The translations under genes were made by a program, and so were the position numbers. From Streptomyces panaciradicis (lineage in GTDB: Bacteria > Actinomycetota > Actinomycetes > Streptomycetales > Streptomycetaceae): a DNA stretch of 37,104 nucleotides. The stretch spans positions 1-37,104 of the forward strand of contig NZ_JAMGBF010000153.1 of assembly GCF_023516615.1 (NCBI RefSeq). The letters are read 5' to 3'. The notes under the pieces were generated by a model. It searched no databases. It had not been told where the DNA came from and worked only from the letters and a program-made list of their open reading frames with translations. Each line of letters starts with the position of its first letter. The first letter of the stretch is position 1. This document shows positions 1-9,042 of this stretch, piece after piece.

Positions 1-1
1 G

Positions 2-1396
2 GACCCGCGCCCCCCGCTGCCCGCGGCGGCGGCACGCCGGCTGGCACTGCTGCTCACAGACCGTCCCGGAACGGGCGGCGGCCGCAGAGGCACCGCCCCG
101 GACCTGATGGAGCTGCTGCCCCAGTGGCTGGCGACAGCGAACGCCCGCGGCTTCGCCCCGCCGCCCGAGATGCTGCCCGCGCTGCTGGACGCGGCCCGGG
201 GGCGTACGGATCTGCGCCCGGCGGCGCTGGCGTTCGCCGGGCCGCGCGCGATATGGCTCGCCCGGCTCAACCCGGACTGGCGGTTCGCCCTGCGTGCCGC
301 GCCCGGCGGGGGCACGGCGCTGCCGCGGCTGGAGGACGAGGAGCGGACCCGGCGGCTGTGGCAGGAGGGCCTGTTCGCGGAACGCGTCGCCCTGCTGTCC
401 GCGCTGCGCGCCCGGGAGCCCGCGGCCGCGCGGGAGTTGCTGGCGACGACCTGGCCGACGGAGCGGGCCGAGGACCGCCTGATGTTCCTCGACTCGCTGC
501 GCACCGGCCTCGGCCCGCGGGACGAGCCCTTCCTGGAGCAGGCGCTGGCCGATCGCAGCCGCAATGTCCGGGCGACGGCCGCCGAGTTGCTCTCGGCGCT
601 GCCCGACTCGGCCCTCGCGGCGCGGATGGCGGTGCGGGCCGGGGCCTGCGTCGCCGTCGATCACACCGGGACCGCCCCGACGATCGTCGTCGAGGCGCCG
701 CACGAGTGCGACGCGGGCATGGAGCGGGACGGAGTCGTGGCGAAGGCTCCGGCCGGACGGGGCGAACGATCCTGGTGGTTCGGGCAGTTGGTCGAGGCGG
801 CGCCGCTCGCGGTCTGGTCCGGCCGGCTCGGCGGGCGGACGCCCGCGCAGATCGTGGCCCTGCCGGTGGCGGACGACTGGCAGGGCGAACTGCACGCCGC
901 GTGGTGCCGGGCCGCCGTACGCCAGCGGGATCCCGCCTGGGCGCGGGCCCTGCTCGGCGCACCCTCGGCCCCGGAGGCGGGCGGGCCGGGGGCGGTGTCC
1001 CTCGCCGAGCGCGCCAAACTCCTCGGCACACTGGCCGCCGGCGAACGGGCCGACTGGGTCGCCGGGTTCATAGCGGCGCACGGACTGTCCGAGGCGTTCC
1101 AGCTGCTCGGGGTGTGCGCGGTGCCCTGGTCCGCGCCGCTCGGGCGGGCCGTGGTCGACGCCCTCAACATCGCACGTGACGCGGGGAGTTACCCATGGAG
1201 CTTCAGCGGAGTGATGGGCCTGGCCGAGCGCTGCCTCGACCCCGCCGAGGCGAGCCGCCTCGACGGCCTGCTGGCGGTCCCGGCCGAGACGGAGGAGTCG
1301 TCGCCGGGCGCGGGCGGCTACTGGGCGGAGGCGTTCCAGCGCCTGGGCACGACCCTGCGCCTGCGCGCGGCGATGGCGCAGGAGCTGGGGGCGTAG
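2..1396 (+). CDS. DUF5691 family protein, 5'-truncated by the window edge
   Basis: The reading frame is open from base 2 and has no stop before the first in-window ATG at 107, so the gene most likely starts upstream of the window; about 464 residues are visible. The sequence is soluble, rich in Ala, Leu and Arg, and has the alpha-solenoid (HEAT-like) look of DUF5691 proteins, with stretches such as WLARLNPDWRFAL and FLEQALADRSRNVRATAAELLSALP. In actinomycetes these proteins commonly sit beside MoxR-type AAA ATPase, VWA and SWIM zinc-finger genes (family knowledge); those would lie to the left, outside the window. No catalytic motif is visible and the biochemical role is unknown. The gene converges on icmB, with a hairpin in the 71-bp gap. 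The family name is recalled from sequence style and should be read as probable. Confidence 0.75.
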   Translation, partial: DPRPPLPAAAARRLALLLTDRPGTGGGRRGTAPDLMELLPQWLATANARGFAPPPEMLPALLDAARGRTDLRPAALAFAGPRAIWLARLNPDWRFALRAAPGGGTALPRLEDEERTRRLWQEGLFAERVALLSALRAREPAAARELLATTWPTERAEDRLMFLDSLRTGLGPRDEPFLEQALADRSRNVRATAAELLSALPDSALAARMAVRAGACVAVDHTGTAPTIVVEAPHECDAGMERDGVVAKAPAGRGERSWWFGQLVEAAPLAVWSGRLGGRTPAQIVALPVADDWQGELHAAWCRAAVRQRDPAWARALLGAPSAPEAGGPGAVSLAERAKLLGTLAAGERADWVAGFIAAHGLSEAFQLLGVCAVPWSAPLGRAVVDALNIARDAGSYPWSFSGVMGLAERCLDPAEASRLDGLLAVPAETEESSPGAGGYWAEAFQRLGTTLRLRAAMAQELGA

Positions 1397-1399
1397 GAG

Positions 1400-1443
1400 C
1401 CGGGGGCGCAGGGCGGCACGGCCTCAGGGACGGCCGCCCCCGG
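1400..1443. terminator. Bidirectional hairpin between convergent genes
   Basis: CCGGGGGCG at 1400-1408 pairs perfectly with CGCCCCCGG at 1435-1443. A competing inner stem, GGGCGGC (1411-1417) with GCCGCCC (1433-1439), is also possible. It lies directly after the DUF5691 stop and before the icmB stop, and has no T-tract, as is usual for Streptomyces terminators. Confidence 0.45.
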
Positions 1444-1467
1444 CCACCCGCAGCTCGGGACGGGGGG

Positions 1468-1884
<417 letters not shown>

Positions 1885-2261
1885 CACTGCCTCCATGAAG
1901 CGACTGCATTCATCCCTACCGACAAGTACTGCCGTACCCACATCGGGCGGGGAAGTGAACGAACGTTATCGCCAGCATCCCGCAAGCGGCCGTTTCACGG
2001 TGCGGACCGAGGGGGAAATCACACGGTGGGACACGTTCGCAGCGCACCGTTCCGAGTCTTTGCGGCACAAGGGCCGCAGCGGGAGCAGGCGCAACGGGAG
2101 CCGCGACGAGGTCGCCGCACCACCGTGCCGCGGGCCGCGCGCCGCGGAGGTGCGGTGCGTCGGTGCTGCCCGAAAGGCATCGCCGACACCGTCGCCGCGA
2201 CATCCCACGAGGGCACACGGGGGTCGGAGCCGTCCTCCTGCGTGCCGACAGGAGGTCGGCC
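1885..2261. other. 377-bp divergent intergenic region icmB/lipase
   Basis: No credible gene is seen here; short open frames on both strands have low-complexity Arg/Pro/Ala composition. It must carry promoters for both flanking genes, but I see no convincing -35/-10 pair. A strong nested hairpin lies in the lipase leader: CCGCACC (2115-2121) with GGTGCGG (2149-2155) enclosing CCGCGG (2128-2133) with CCGCGG (2142-2147). No cobalamin riboswitch consensus is seen upstream of icmB. Confidence 0.5.
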
Positions 2262-3125
2262 ATGAAGGTCACCAGGGCAGTGCAGCCCTTTTTCCCGTTC
2301 TGCCAGCGGCTGCTCCCGATCAGACTGGCGGGACTCTCCGTGGCCCTGCTGAAGGCGACCGCCCTGGAGCTCGCGATCCTCGCGGGTCATCTCCTGCTCT
2401 ACCCCTCCGGCATCACCCAGGAACGCCGCATACCGGCATCGCTCCCCTCCCCCGACGGCGCCGCGCAGCTGCCGACCGAGGCCAGGCCGCCGGTCGTGCT
2501 CCTGCACGGCTTCATCGACAACCGCTCGGTCTTCGTGCTGCTGCGCCGCAGCCTCGCCCAGCACGGCAGGCAGCAGGTCGAGTCGCTCAACTACTCTCCG
2601 CTGACGTGCGACATCCGTAGCGCGGCCGAGCTGCTCGGCCGGCACATAGAGGAGATCTGCGAGCGCACCGGCAGCCCTCGGGTCGACGTGGTCGGGCACA
2701 GCCTCGGCGGGCTGATCGCCCGCTACTACGTGCAGCGGCTCGGCGGCGACTTCCGGGTCCGCACGCTGGTCACGCTGGGCACCCCGCACTCCGGCACCAG
2801 CGTGGTGCCGCTGGCGAACGCGCACCCGATCGTGCGGCAGATGCGTCCCGGCTCGGAGCTGATCGAGGAGCTGAAGCGGCCCGCGCCGGGCTGCCGTACG
2901 CATTTCATCAGTTTCTGGAGCGATCTGGACCATCTGATGGACCCGCTGGAGACGGCCTGCATCGACCACCCCGACCTGATGGCACAGAACGTGCAGGTGA
3001 GCGGGATCGGGCATCTCGCCCTGCCGGTGCACCCCGCCGTGGCCACCGGGATACGCCAGGCCCTCGACGCCGATCGGACGGGAGCCGAGGCCGCCGCCCG
3101 CCCGGGCGGCCTGACAGTCGCCTGA
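2262..3125 (+). CDS. Alpha/beta-hydrolase lipase/esterase, probably membrane-associated
   Basis: 287 residues. An N-terminal hydrophobic segment (about 20-46, LPIRLAGLSVALLKATALELAIL, written here only as a region) probably acts as an anchor or signal. The hydrolase core follows: oxyanion loop VVLLHGF (78-84), nucleophile elbow G-H-S147-L-G-G, an Asp candidate at 221-227 in the SFWSDLDHLMD region, and the catalytic His in GIGH251LALP. This is the lipase class 2/PGAP1-like fold, which cleaves ester bonds of lipids outside or at the membrane (family knowledge); the substrate cannot be told from sequence. The start is fixed by GGAGG at 2251-2255, 6 nt before the ATG. It faces away from icmB and runs in the same direction as the downstream peptidase gene, which has its own promoter candidate. 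Confidence 0.85.
   Translation: MKVTRAVQPFFPFCQRLLPIRLAGLSVALLKATALELAILAGHLLLYPSGITQERRIPASLPSPDGAAQLPTEARPPVVLLHGFIDNRSVFVLLRRSLAQHGRQQVESLNYSPLTCDIRSAAELLGRHIEEICERTGSPRVDVVGHSLGGLIARYYVQRLGGDFRVRTLVTLGTPHSGTSVVPLANAHPIVRQMRPGSELIEELKRPAPGCRTHFISFWSDLDHLMDPLETACIDHPDLMAQNVQVSGIGHLALPVHPAVATGIRQALDADRTGAEAAARPGGLTVA
3089..3111 (+). terminator. Possible terminator overlapping the end of the lipase gene
   Basis: GGCCGCC (3089-3095) pairs with GGCGGCC (3105-3111) over a 9-nt loop, ending 14 bases before the end of the stop codon. It could equally be coding-sequence composition. Confidence 0.25.
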
Positions 3126-3245
3126 GAGCCCGCTGACAACCGGCTGACATCGAACGCATTTCGAACACAAGGCCAAAGCCGCGCCCGCACTCCCCCGAAA
3201 CACGGCCGAATGCCCGTTTCCCGCGCGCCCGAAACCAGTTGAAGA

Positions 3246-3275
3246 TTGTCGCGCCCGCATACCGCCGGGTACAGT
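3246..3275 (+). promoter_or_regulatory. Candidate promoter of the M23 peptidase gene
   Basis: TTGTCG at 3246-3251 and TACAGT at 3270-3275 are separated by 18 bp and fit the housekeeping sigma (HrdB) pattern. The predicted transcription start is near 3282, about 40 nt before the chosen start codon. Confidence 0.5.
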
Positions 3276-3323
3276 CGCCGCACTGCTCTGGCAGCCCCTG
3301 TTGTCGAGGCGAAAGAGAAGTTG

Positions 3324-4853
3324 GTGAACGACCGTCACCCGTCGGGGACCATGACCACCCCGGCTCCGGCTTCCGACGCCGCCTCCGCGCACTACGCGTC
3401 GTACGGCACCCAGGAAGCCCAGTACGGCGACTTCACCACGTACGGCGGTTACGACGCGAGCGGTTCTCCCACCGGCGCGCACGCGACGACGACCTTCGCC
3501 GCGGACCCCCTCTTCGGCAACCTCCCCGGCGACACCACCGGCTCGTACGACACGGGCCACTGGCCCGCCGGCGACCACCAGGCCCCGCACTACAACGCGT
3601 ACGCGGCCCAGCACGCCGCCTACGACACCGGCGCCTACGAGACGACCGCCTGGACCGGCGAGTACCAGCAGCTCTCCGCCATCCCACCGCAGACCACCGG
3701 GAACGACACCTCCGGCCACTGGGACGCGAGCGCCTGGCTCCAGCCGGACCAGGCCGCCGCCGCCAACGACCAGACCCAGCACTGGGAGTGGGGCACCCAG
3801 GCCTTCGACACGGGCGCCTACGACGCCACGCAGTGGAACTCCGACGGCGAGGCACCCGCGGCAGGCGAACCGTTCGGCCGGCAGGCCACGGCGGTCTTCG
3901 AGCAGGTCGAGCACGGCGGGTACGAGGACCACCCCCAGGACGGCCACGAAGAGCACCAGCAGGACGGCTACGAGGAACACACGCACGACGGGTACGAGGA
4001 ACAGCCGTACGCGGACGGCGAGTTGACCGCCACGGGCGAGCTGCCTGCCGAGACGCCGCTGCTGGACGACCAGGAAGAGACGACGCCCGCCCCGGCGTCG
4101 CGCGCCGCCGCCCGCAACGCCTCCCGCTCCCGCCGCCGTACGCCCCCCAAGCGCTCGGCGCTGCTGACCATCGCCGTCCCCTCGGCCTGTGTGATGGGGG
4201 TCGCGGGCATCGCGGCGGCCTCCGTCGGCACCTTCTCCTCCGACGACGGCGCGGCGACCGCCTCGGCCGCGCAGGCGGTGAAACCGGCCGCCGCCAACAA
4301 CAAACTGGACTCCCAGCTCGAGAGCCTGTCCGCGGGCGCCGACGACTTCGCGGACCGGGCGAGCCGGACGCAGGAGCGCATCGACCTCAAGGCCCAGCAG
4401 GAGGCCGAGAAGAAGAAGGCGGCGGCGGAGGCGGCCCGCAAGGAGCGGCTGCGCCCCAAGTACGCCCTGCCGGTCGCCCAGCGGGGGCTCAGCGCCTACT
4501 TCGGGCAGGCCGGCATCAACTGGATGTCCGTGCACACCGGCATCGACTTCCCCGTCTCCTACGGCACGACGGTGATGGCCGCGACCGACGGCACCGTCCG
4601 CACGCAGTGGAACAGCGCCTACGGCAACATGCTGATCCTGACCGCGAAGGACGGCACGGAGACGTGGTACTGCCACCTCTCCTCCTACCGCGTCCCCTCC
4701 GGTACGACGGTGAAGGCCGGCCAGCCGATCGCGTACTCCGGCAACTCGGGCAACTCCACCGGCCCGCACCTGCACTTCGAGGTGCACCCGGCGGGCGGTG
4801 CGGCCATAGACCCGCTGCCGTGGCTGCGCAGCCACGATCTCGACCCCACGTAG
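3324..4853 (+). CDS. Membrane-anchored M23 family metallopeptidase with long disordered N-terminus
   Basis: 509 residues from the GTG at 3324, chosen because the purine-rich GAAAGAG lies 6-7 nt upstream; the ATG at 3351 is an alternative. Residues 1 to about 270 are low-complexity, rich in Tyr, Gly, Thr, Asp and His, with DGYEEH-type repeats near 200-230. A single transmembrane segment follows at about 278-300, then a charged coiled coil (about 324-380, QQEAEKKKAAAEAARKER), and a C-terminal M23 (LytM/lysostaphin) domain. Zinc ligands are visible in HTGIDF and HLHFEVHP. The enzyme should cut peptide cross-links of peptidoglycan outside the membrane. There is no classical signal peptide: the topology implies that about 275 residues stay in the cytoplasm, which is unusual and could be an assembly or localisation region. 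A terminator hairpin follows. Confidence 0.88.
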   Translation: MNDRHPSGTMTTPAPASDAASAHYASYGTQEAQYGDFTTYGGYDASGSPTGAHATTTFAADPLFGNLPGDTTGSYDTGHWPAGDHQAPHYNAYAAQHAAYDTGAYETTAWTGEYQQLSAIPPQTTGNDTSGHWDASAWLQPDQAAAANDQTQHWEWGTQAFDTGAYDATQWNSDGEAPAAGEPFGRQATAVFEQVEHGGYEDHPQDGHEEHQQDGYEEHTHDGYEEQPYADGELTATGELPAETPLLDDQEETTPAPASRAAARNASRSRRRTPPKRSALLTIAVPSACVMGVAGIAAASVGTFSSDDGAATASAAQAVKPAAANNKLDSQLESLSAGADDFADRASRTQERIDLKAQQEAEKKKAAAEAARKERLRPKYALPVAQRGLSAYFGQAGINWMSVHTGIDFPVSYGTTVMAATDGTVRTQWNSAYGNMLILTAKDGTETWYCHLSSYRVPSGTTVKAGQPIAYSGNSGNSTGPHLHFEVHPAGGAAIDPLPWLRSHDLDPT

Positions 4854-4874
4854 GCGTCCCCGACCGCCCTACGA

Positions 4875-4902
4875 GCCCCCGCTCCCGGCGAGCAGCGGGG
4901 GC
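4875..4902. terminator. Bidirectional terminator between M23 gene and pcrA
   Basis: GCCCCCGCT (4875-4883) and AGCGGGGGC (4894-4902) form a perfect 9-bp stem with a 10-nt loop, in the 58-bp gap between two convergent genes. Confidence 0.7.
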
Positions 4903-4911
4903 CGTTGTGCG

Positions 4912-7395
4912 TCAGAGCTTCTCGACCGGCGCGTACCGCAGCAGCAGCCGCTTGGGCTTGGCGTCGCCGAAGTCGATCGTCGCCTCCGCGTTCCCGCCCG
5001 TGCCCTTGACCGCGACGACCGTGCCGAGCCCGAACTGGTCGTGCGTGACGCGGTCGCCGACGGCCAGGGAGACCACCGGCTTCTCGGACGTCCGCCGCGT
5101 GGCGAAGCCGGACGCGCCCGACGCCGAGGAGCGCGAGCGGGAGGACGACAGGGAGGCGGCCACTCCGGACGCGGGCCCGGAGGAGACGGGGGACGTGGCG
5201 CCCGTGCGCTTCCAGTCGACGTGGTGGGCCGGGATCTCCTCCAGGAATCGGGAGGGCGGGTTGTACGACGGCTGGCCCCAGGCGCTGCGCAGGGAGGACC
5301 GGGTCAGGTACAGCCGTTCCCGCGCGCGCGTGATGCCGACGTAGGCGAGCCGCCGCTCCTCCTCCAGCTCCTTGGTCTGGCCGAGGGCGCGCATGTGCGG
5401 GAAGACGCCGTCCTCCATGCCGGTGAGGAAGACCACCGGGAACTCCAGGCCCTTGGCGGTGTGCAGGGTCATCAGCGTGATGACTCCGGAGCCGTCCTCC
5501 TCCTCGTCCGGGATCTGGTCGGAGTCGGCGACCAGGGCCACCCGCTCCAGGAAGTCGGCCAGCCCCGCGGTGGTCTCGCCCTCCGCGGTCTCCTGCTCGA
5601 ACTCCAGGGCCACGGCGGCGAGTTCCTGGAGGTTCTCGATCCGGGTCTCGTCCTGTGGATCGGTCGAGGCCTGCAACTCGGCGAGATAGCCGGTCCGTTC
5701 GAGCACCGCCTCCAGGACGGTCGCGGGGCCCGCGCCGGAGTCGACGATCGTACGGAGGTCCTCCATCAGCGTGTTGAACTTCTTCACGGCGTTGGTGGAC
5801 CGGGCGGCCATGCCGTACGCCTCGTCGACGCGGCGCAGCGCCTGCGGGAAGCTGATCTTCTCGCGCTGCGAGAGGGCGTCGATCATCGCCTCGGCGCGCT
5901 CGCCGATGCCCCGCTTGGGGACGTTGAGGATGCGGCGCAGCGGCACCGAGTCCTCGGGGTTGGCGAGGACCCGGAGGTAGGCCAGGACGTCCCGGACCTC
6001 CTTGCGCTCGTAGAAGCGGACGCCGCCGACGACCTTGTAGGGCAGGCCGACGCGGATGAAGACCTCTTCGAAGACACGGGACTGGGCGTTGGTGCGGTAG
6101 AAGACGGCGACGTCGCCGGCCTTCGCGTCACCCGCGTCGGTGAGGCGGTCTATCTCGTCGGCGACGAACTGCGCCTCGTCGTGCTCGGTGTCGGCGACGT
6201 AGCCGGTGATGCGCGCGCCCGCGCCGGCGTTGGTCCACAGGTTCTTCGGGCGGCGGGACTCGTTGCGCTCGATGACCGCGTTGGCGGCGGACAGGATCGT
6301 CTGGGTGGAGCGGTAGTTCTGCTCCAGCAGGATCGTCGTCGCGTCCGGGTAGTCCTCCTCGAACTGGAGGATGTTGCGGATCGTCGCGCCGCGGAAGGCG
6401 TAGATCGACTGGTCGGCGTCACCGACGACGCACAGTTCGGCGGGCGGGAGGTCGTGTTCGTTCGGCGGGACGTCCTCGTCGTGCGCGCCGGTGCCCACGA
6501 GCTCGCGCACCAGCGCGTACTGGGCGTGGTTGGTGTCCTGGTACTCGTCGACCAGGACGTGGCGGAAGCGGCGGCGGTAGTGCTCGGCGACGTCCGGGAA
6601 GGCGCGCAGCAGGTTGACCGTCGTCATGATCAGGTCGTCGAAGTCGAGGGCGTTGGCCTCGCGCAGCCGCGACTGGTACAGGGCGTAGGCCTGGGCGAGG
6701 GTCTTCTCGAAGCCGTCGGTGGCCTGTGCGGCGAAGTCCTCCTCGTCGATCAGCTCGTTCTTCAGGTTGCTGATCTTGGCGCTGAAGGACTTGGGCGGAT
6801 AGCGCTTGGGGTCGAGCTCCAGGTCCCGGCAGACCAGGGCCATCAGGCGCTTGGAGTCGGCGGCGTCGTAGATCGAGAACGAGGACGTGAAGCCGAGCTT
6901 CTTGCTCTCGCGGCGCAGGATGCGCACGCACGCGCTGTGGAAGGTCATCACCCACATCGCGTTCGCGCGCGGGCCGACGAGCTGCTCGACGCGCTCCTTC
7001 ATCTCGCCGGCGGCCTTGTTGGTGAAGGTGATCGCGAGGATCTGGCCGGGGTGCACGTTCCGCGAGCCGAGGAGGTGGGCGATGCGGTGGGTGAGCACAC
7101 GGGTCTTGCCGGAGCCGGCGCCGGCCACGATGAGCAGGGGGGTGCCGGCGTGCACGACGGCCGCGCGCTGGTTCTCGTTCAGCCCGTCGAGGAGCGCGGC
7201 CGGGTCGATCGCCGGGCGCGGGGCGCCGTCGCGGTAGTGGGAGTCCCGGTCCGGCGGCGCGTCGAACTTCCCGCCGAACAGATCGTCCGGAACGGGCTCC
7301 GGTACATGATCGTCCTCGGGCGGCGGCGGGGGCTCCTCGTGGCCGCGGGGGGCCTGGAGGTCCGCCAGGAAGCTGTCGTCAAAGAGGCTGCTCAT
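4912..7395 (-). CDS. pcrA: ATP-dependent DNA helicase PcrA/UvrD
   Basis: 827 residues, a full-length superfamily 1A 3'-5' DNA helicase used in nucleotide excision repair, mismatch processing and removal of recombinases from DNA (family knowledge). Motifs in order: an acidic Pro-rich N-terminal extension (1-65), NENQRAAV (Q motif), Walker A VAGAGSGK97T, FTNKAA (Ia), VDEYQDTN (II), GDADQSIYAFRGA (III), EQNYRS (IV), VMTLHTAKGLEFPVVFLTG (V) and YVGITRARERLYL (VI). The C-terminus ends in a Tudor-like segment (VGDRVTHDQFGLGTVVAVKG) that in PcrA/UvrD contacts RNA polymerase. The start at 7395 is preceded by GGAGA with 5-nt spacing. The gene is divergent from the riboswitch-controlled NlpC gene and monocistronic by layout. 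Confidence 0.97.
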   Translation of the reverse strand: MSSLFDDSFLADLQAPRGHEEPPPPPEDDHVPEPVPDDLFGGKFDAPPDRDSHYRDGAPRPAIDPAALLDGLNENQRAAVVHAGTPLLIVAGAGSGKTRVLTHRIAHLLGSRNVHPGQILAITFTNKAAGEMKERVEQLVGPRANAMWVMTFHSACVRILRRESKKLGFTSSFSIYDAADSKRLMALVCRDLELDPKRYPPKSFSAKISNLKNELIDEEDFAAQATDGFEKTLAQAYALYQSRLREANALDFDDLIMTTVNLLRAFPDVAEHYRRRFRHVLVDEYQDTNHAQYALVRELVGTGAHDEDVPPNEHDLPPAELCVVGDADQSIYAFRGATIRNILQFEEDYPDATTILLEQNYRSTQTILSAANAVIERNESRRPKNLWTNAGAGARITGYVADTEHDEAQFVADEIDRLTDAGDAKAGDVAVFYRTNAQSRVFEEVFIRVGLPYKVVGGVRFYERKEVRDVLAYLRVLANPEDSVPLRRILNVPKRGIGERAEAMIDALSQREKISFPQALRRVDEAYGMAARSTNAVKKFNTLMEDLRTIVDSGAGPATVLEAVLERTGYLAELQASTDPQDETRIENLQELAAVALEFEQETAEGETTAGLADFLERVALVADSDQIPDEEEDGSGVITLMTLHTAKGLEFPVVFLTGMEDGVFPHMRALGQTKELEEERRLAYVGITRARERLYLTRSSLRSAWGQPSYNPPSRFLEEIPAHHVDWKRTGATSPVSSGPASGVAASLSSSRSRSSASGASGFATRRTSEKPVVSLAVGDRVTHDQFGLGTVVAVKGTGGNAEATIDFGDAKPKRLLLRYAPVEKL

Positions 7396-7563
7396 CGCTC
7401 TCCGAGTCTAGGGGGCCCCACTGACAGCCCGCCGCCGCCCTGAGAACATCGCCGGATCCGATCGCGCCGCGCACGCTGCGCACGCCCTTGTCACCGTCCG
7501 TGTGCGGCGGCGGAAGGTTGACCGAAGGTCACGAAAATGTATCGGGCATATCGAACATCGTCC

Positions 7564-7593
7564 TTCACAGGGGCCACACGAGTTGGCTACCGT
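7564..7593 (+). promoter_or_regulatory. Candidate promoter of the riboswitch-controlled NlpC/P60 gene
   Basis: TTCACA (7564-7569) and TACCGT (7588-7593) are spaced 18 bp, giving a start near 7600, roughly 45 nt upstream of the first riboswitch helix. A second partial candidate, TTGACC at 7518-7523, lies inside the perfect inverted repeat TGACCGAAGGTCA (7519-7531), which could be an activator or repressor site. Confidence 0.45.
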
Positions 7594-7645
7594 TCCGCGC
7601 AGGCCATACGACCCCCACCGGCGAACGTCGCCGGGCCGCGTGGCC

Positions 7646-7796
7646 TCCGCCGAGTCCGGGGCGCCGCCGCGCCGTCCGGAGCCGGGGACCCAACCGACCT
7701 TGGGGTGAATCGGCCCGACCCCCCTGCGGGGAGCGGACCGTAGGGCAACCCTTCCGAACCACCCGCCCGAACCCGACAGCTAACTCGGTAGGCGGA
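7646..7796 (+). ncRNA. ydaO-yuaA (cyclic di-AMP) riboswitch
   Basis: Conserved elements of the Streptomyces ydaO class are present in order: the 5' P1 strand TCCGCCGAG (7646-7654), GCCGGGGACCCAA (7681-7693), GGGGTGAATC (about 7702-7711), TAGGGCAACCCTTCCGAA (7741-7758), the hallmark CCCGACAGCTAACTCGG near 7771-7787, and the closing strand GGCGGA (7791-7796). In Streptomyces this class typically precedes cell-wall hydrolase genes such as rpfA and lowers expression when c-di-AMP is high (family knowledge). The aptamer ends only 6 nt before the ribosome binding site AAGGAG (7803-7808). That leaves no room for a separate downstream terminator, so control by RBS access or by upstream attenuation is inferred. 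Confidence 0.93.
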
Positions 7797-7817
7797 ATAT
7801 GGAAGGAGTCGCCTCCC

Positions 7818-8984
7818 TTGGCGTCGCACCGCAAGTCGCGCCCCGCGGGAACGCGCGTAGCAGGCATACGCACCCCCGCTCTCGCCACGGCCGCCCTCAC
7901 CTCCGTGGCACTGCTGTCCCAGACGGCCACCGCAGCACCCTCCGCCGACGGCAAGCCCAGCCTGGAGGAGGTCGAGAAGAAGGTCGACGACCTCTACCGC
8001 CAGGCCGAGTCGGCCACCGAGAAGTACAACGCGGCCAAGGAGAAGACCACCAAGCAGCGCAAGCAGGTCGACACCCTCCTCGACGACGTCGCCCAGCGCG
8101 CCCAGAAGCTCAACCAGGAGCGCGAACAGCTCGGTTCCTTCGCCGCCGCCCAGTACCGCACCGGTGCCGCCGCGCCCGACACGGCGACCTTCTTGCTCGC
8201 CGACTCCCCGCAGGACTACTTCGACCAGACGCAGCTGATGGGCCGACTGACCTCACGTCAGAAGAGCGCGGTCGACGACTACTTCGCCGAGCAGTCGGCG
8301 ACGATGAAGAAGCGCGAGGAGGCCTCGCGGAGCCTTGAGTCGCTCACCCGGACGCAGAGCGACCTGCAGACCGCCAAGTCCACGGTGCAGCGCAAGCTCA
8401 GCTCCGCGCGCGAGCTGCTGTCGAAGCTGACGGCCGAGGAGAAGGCGCGGCTCGCCGAGATCGAGAAGCAGAAGCAGGAGGAGGCCGCCCGCAAGGCCGC
8501 CGAGCTGGCCAAGCAGCAGGCGGCCGCGCAGGCCGAGGCGGCGGCCGCCACCCAGGACAGCGGCTCCACGTCCGGAGGCGACACCGGTACCGGAACCAGC
8601 ACCGGCACCTCGGACTCCACGTACGCCACCAAGGCGGCGAAGGCGATCGCCTTCGCCCGCGCGCAGATCGGCAAGCCGTACGTCTGGGGCGCCACCGGCC
8701 CCGGCTCCTACGACTGCTCCGGCCTCACCCAGGCCGCCTGGAAGGCCGCCGGCGTCACGCTCCCGCGCACCACCTACGACCAGGTGAACGCCGGCACCAC
8801 CGTCTCCCTCACCGACGCACAGCCCGGCGACCTGATCTTCTTCTACGACGACATCAGCCACGTCGGCATCTACATCGGCAACGGCATGATGATCCACGCC
8901 CCGAAGCCGGGCGCGTACGTCCGCGAGGAGTCGATCTACTACGGCGGCGAGTCCATCATCCACAGCGTGGTGCGGCCGGCCTGA
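7818..8984 (+). CDS. Secreted NlpC/P60 peptidoglycan hydrolase (RipA/CwlO-like), riboswitch-controlled
   Basis: 388 residues from a TTG start at 7818. This start is chosen because AAGGAG (7803-7808) lies 9 nt upstream and the frame then opens with a typical signal peptide: basic SHRKSRPAGTR, a hydrophobic core, and cleavage near TATA-APS at residue 38-41. Residues of about 45-230 form a long coiled coil, followed by an Ala/Gln-rich then Ser/Gly/Thr-rich linker. The C-terminal NlpC/P60 domain (about 273-388) has its triad intact: C300 in YDCSG, H348 in SHVGIYIG and H360 in MIHAP. The enzyme is a D,L-endopeptidase acting on stem peptides (family knowledge). The coiled coil is the usual autoinhibitory or FtsEX-docking region in such proteins (inference). 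A terminator follows. The paralogue at 9807 lacks the riboswitch. Confidence 0.93.
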   Translation: MASHRKSRPAGTRVAGIRTPALATAALTSVALLSQTATAAPSADGKPSLEEVEKKVDDLYRQAESATEKYNAAKEKTTKQRKQVDTLLDDVAQRAQKLNQEREQLGSFAAAQYRTGAAAPDTATFLLADSPQDYFDQTQLMGRLTSRQKSAVDDYFAEQSATMKKREEASRSLESLTRTQSDLQTAKSTVQRKLSSARELLSKLTAEEKARLAEIEKQKQEEAARKAAELAKQQAAAQAEAAAATQDSGSTSGGDTGTGTSTGTSDSTYATKAAKAIAFARAQIGKPYVWGATGPGSYDCSGLTQAAWKAAGVTLPRTTYDQVNAGTTVSLTDAQPGDLIFFYDDISHVGIYIGNGMMIHAPKPGAYVREESIYYGGESIIHSVVRPA

Positions 8985-8992
8985 CGCACCAG

Positions 8993-9020
8993 GGGGCGTA
9001 CGGCGTTCACCGTGCGCCCC
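8993..9020. terminator. Bidirectional terminator after first NlpC/P60 gene
   Basis: GGGGCGTACGG (8993-9003) pairs with CCGTGCGCCCC (9010-9020): 11 bp with one G-U pair and a 6-nt loop, within the 58-bp convergent gap. Confidence 0.65.
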
Positions 9021-9042
9021 ACCGCACCCCGATGCGCCCGTG

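Noticed and set aside
1885..2261. Cobalamin riboswitch upstream of icmB
   Set aside because: No B12-box-like GCCACTG sequence or matching architecture was seen on the minus strand.
2019..4835. 938-codon open frame on the minus strand opposite the M23 peptidase gene
   Set aside because: It is the shadow of a high-GC gene: translated product is Arg/Gly/Val low complexity with no recognisable domain, and it also crosses the lipase gene.
5041..7443. 800-codon plus-strand open frame opposite pcrA
   Set aside because: Antisense shadow of pcrA; no motif and biased composition.
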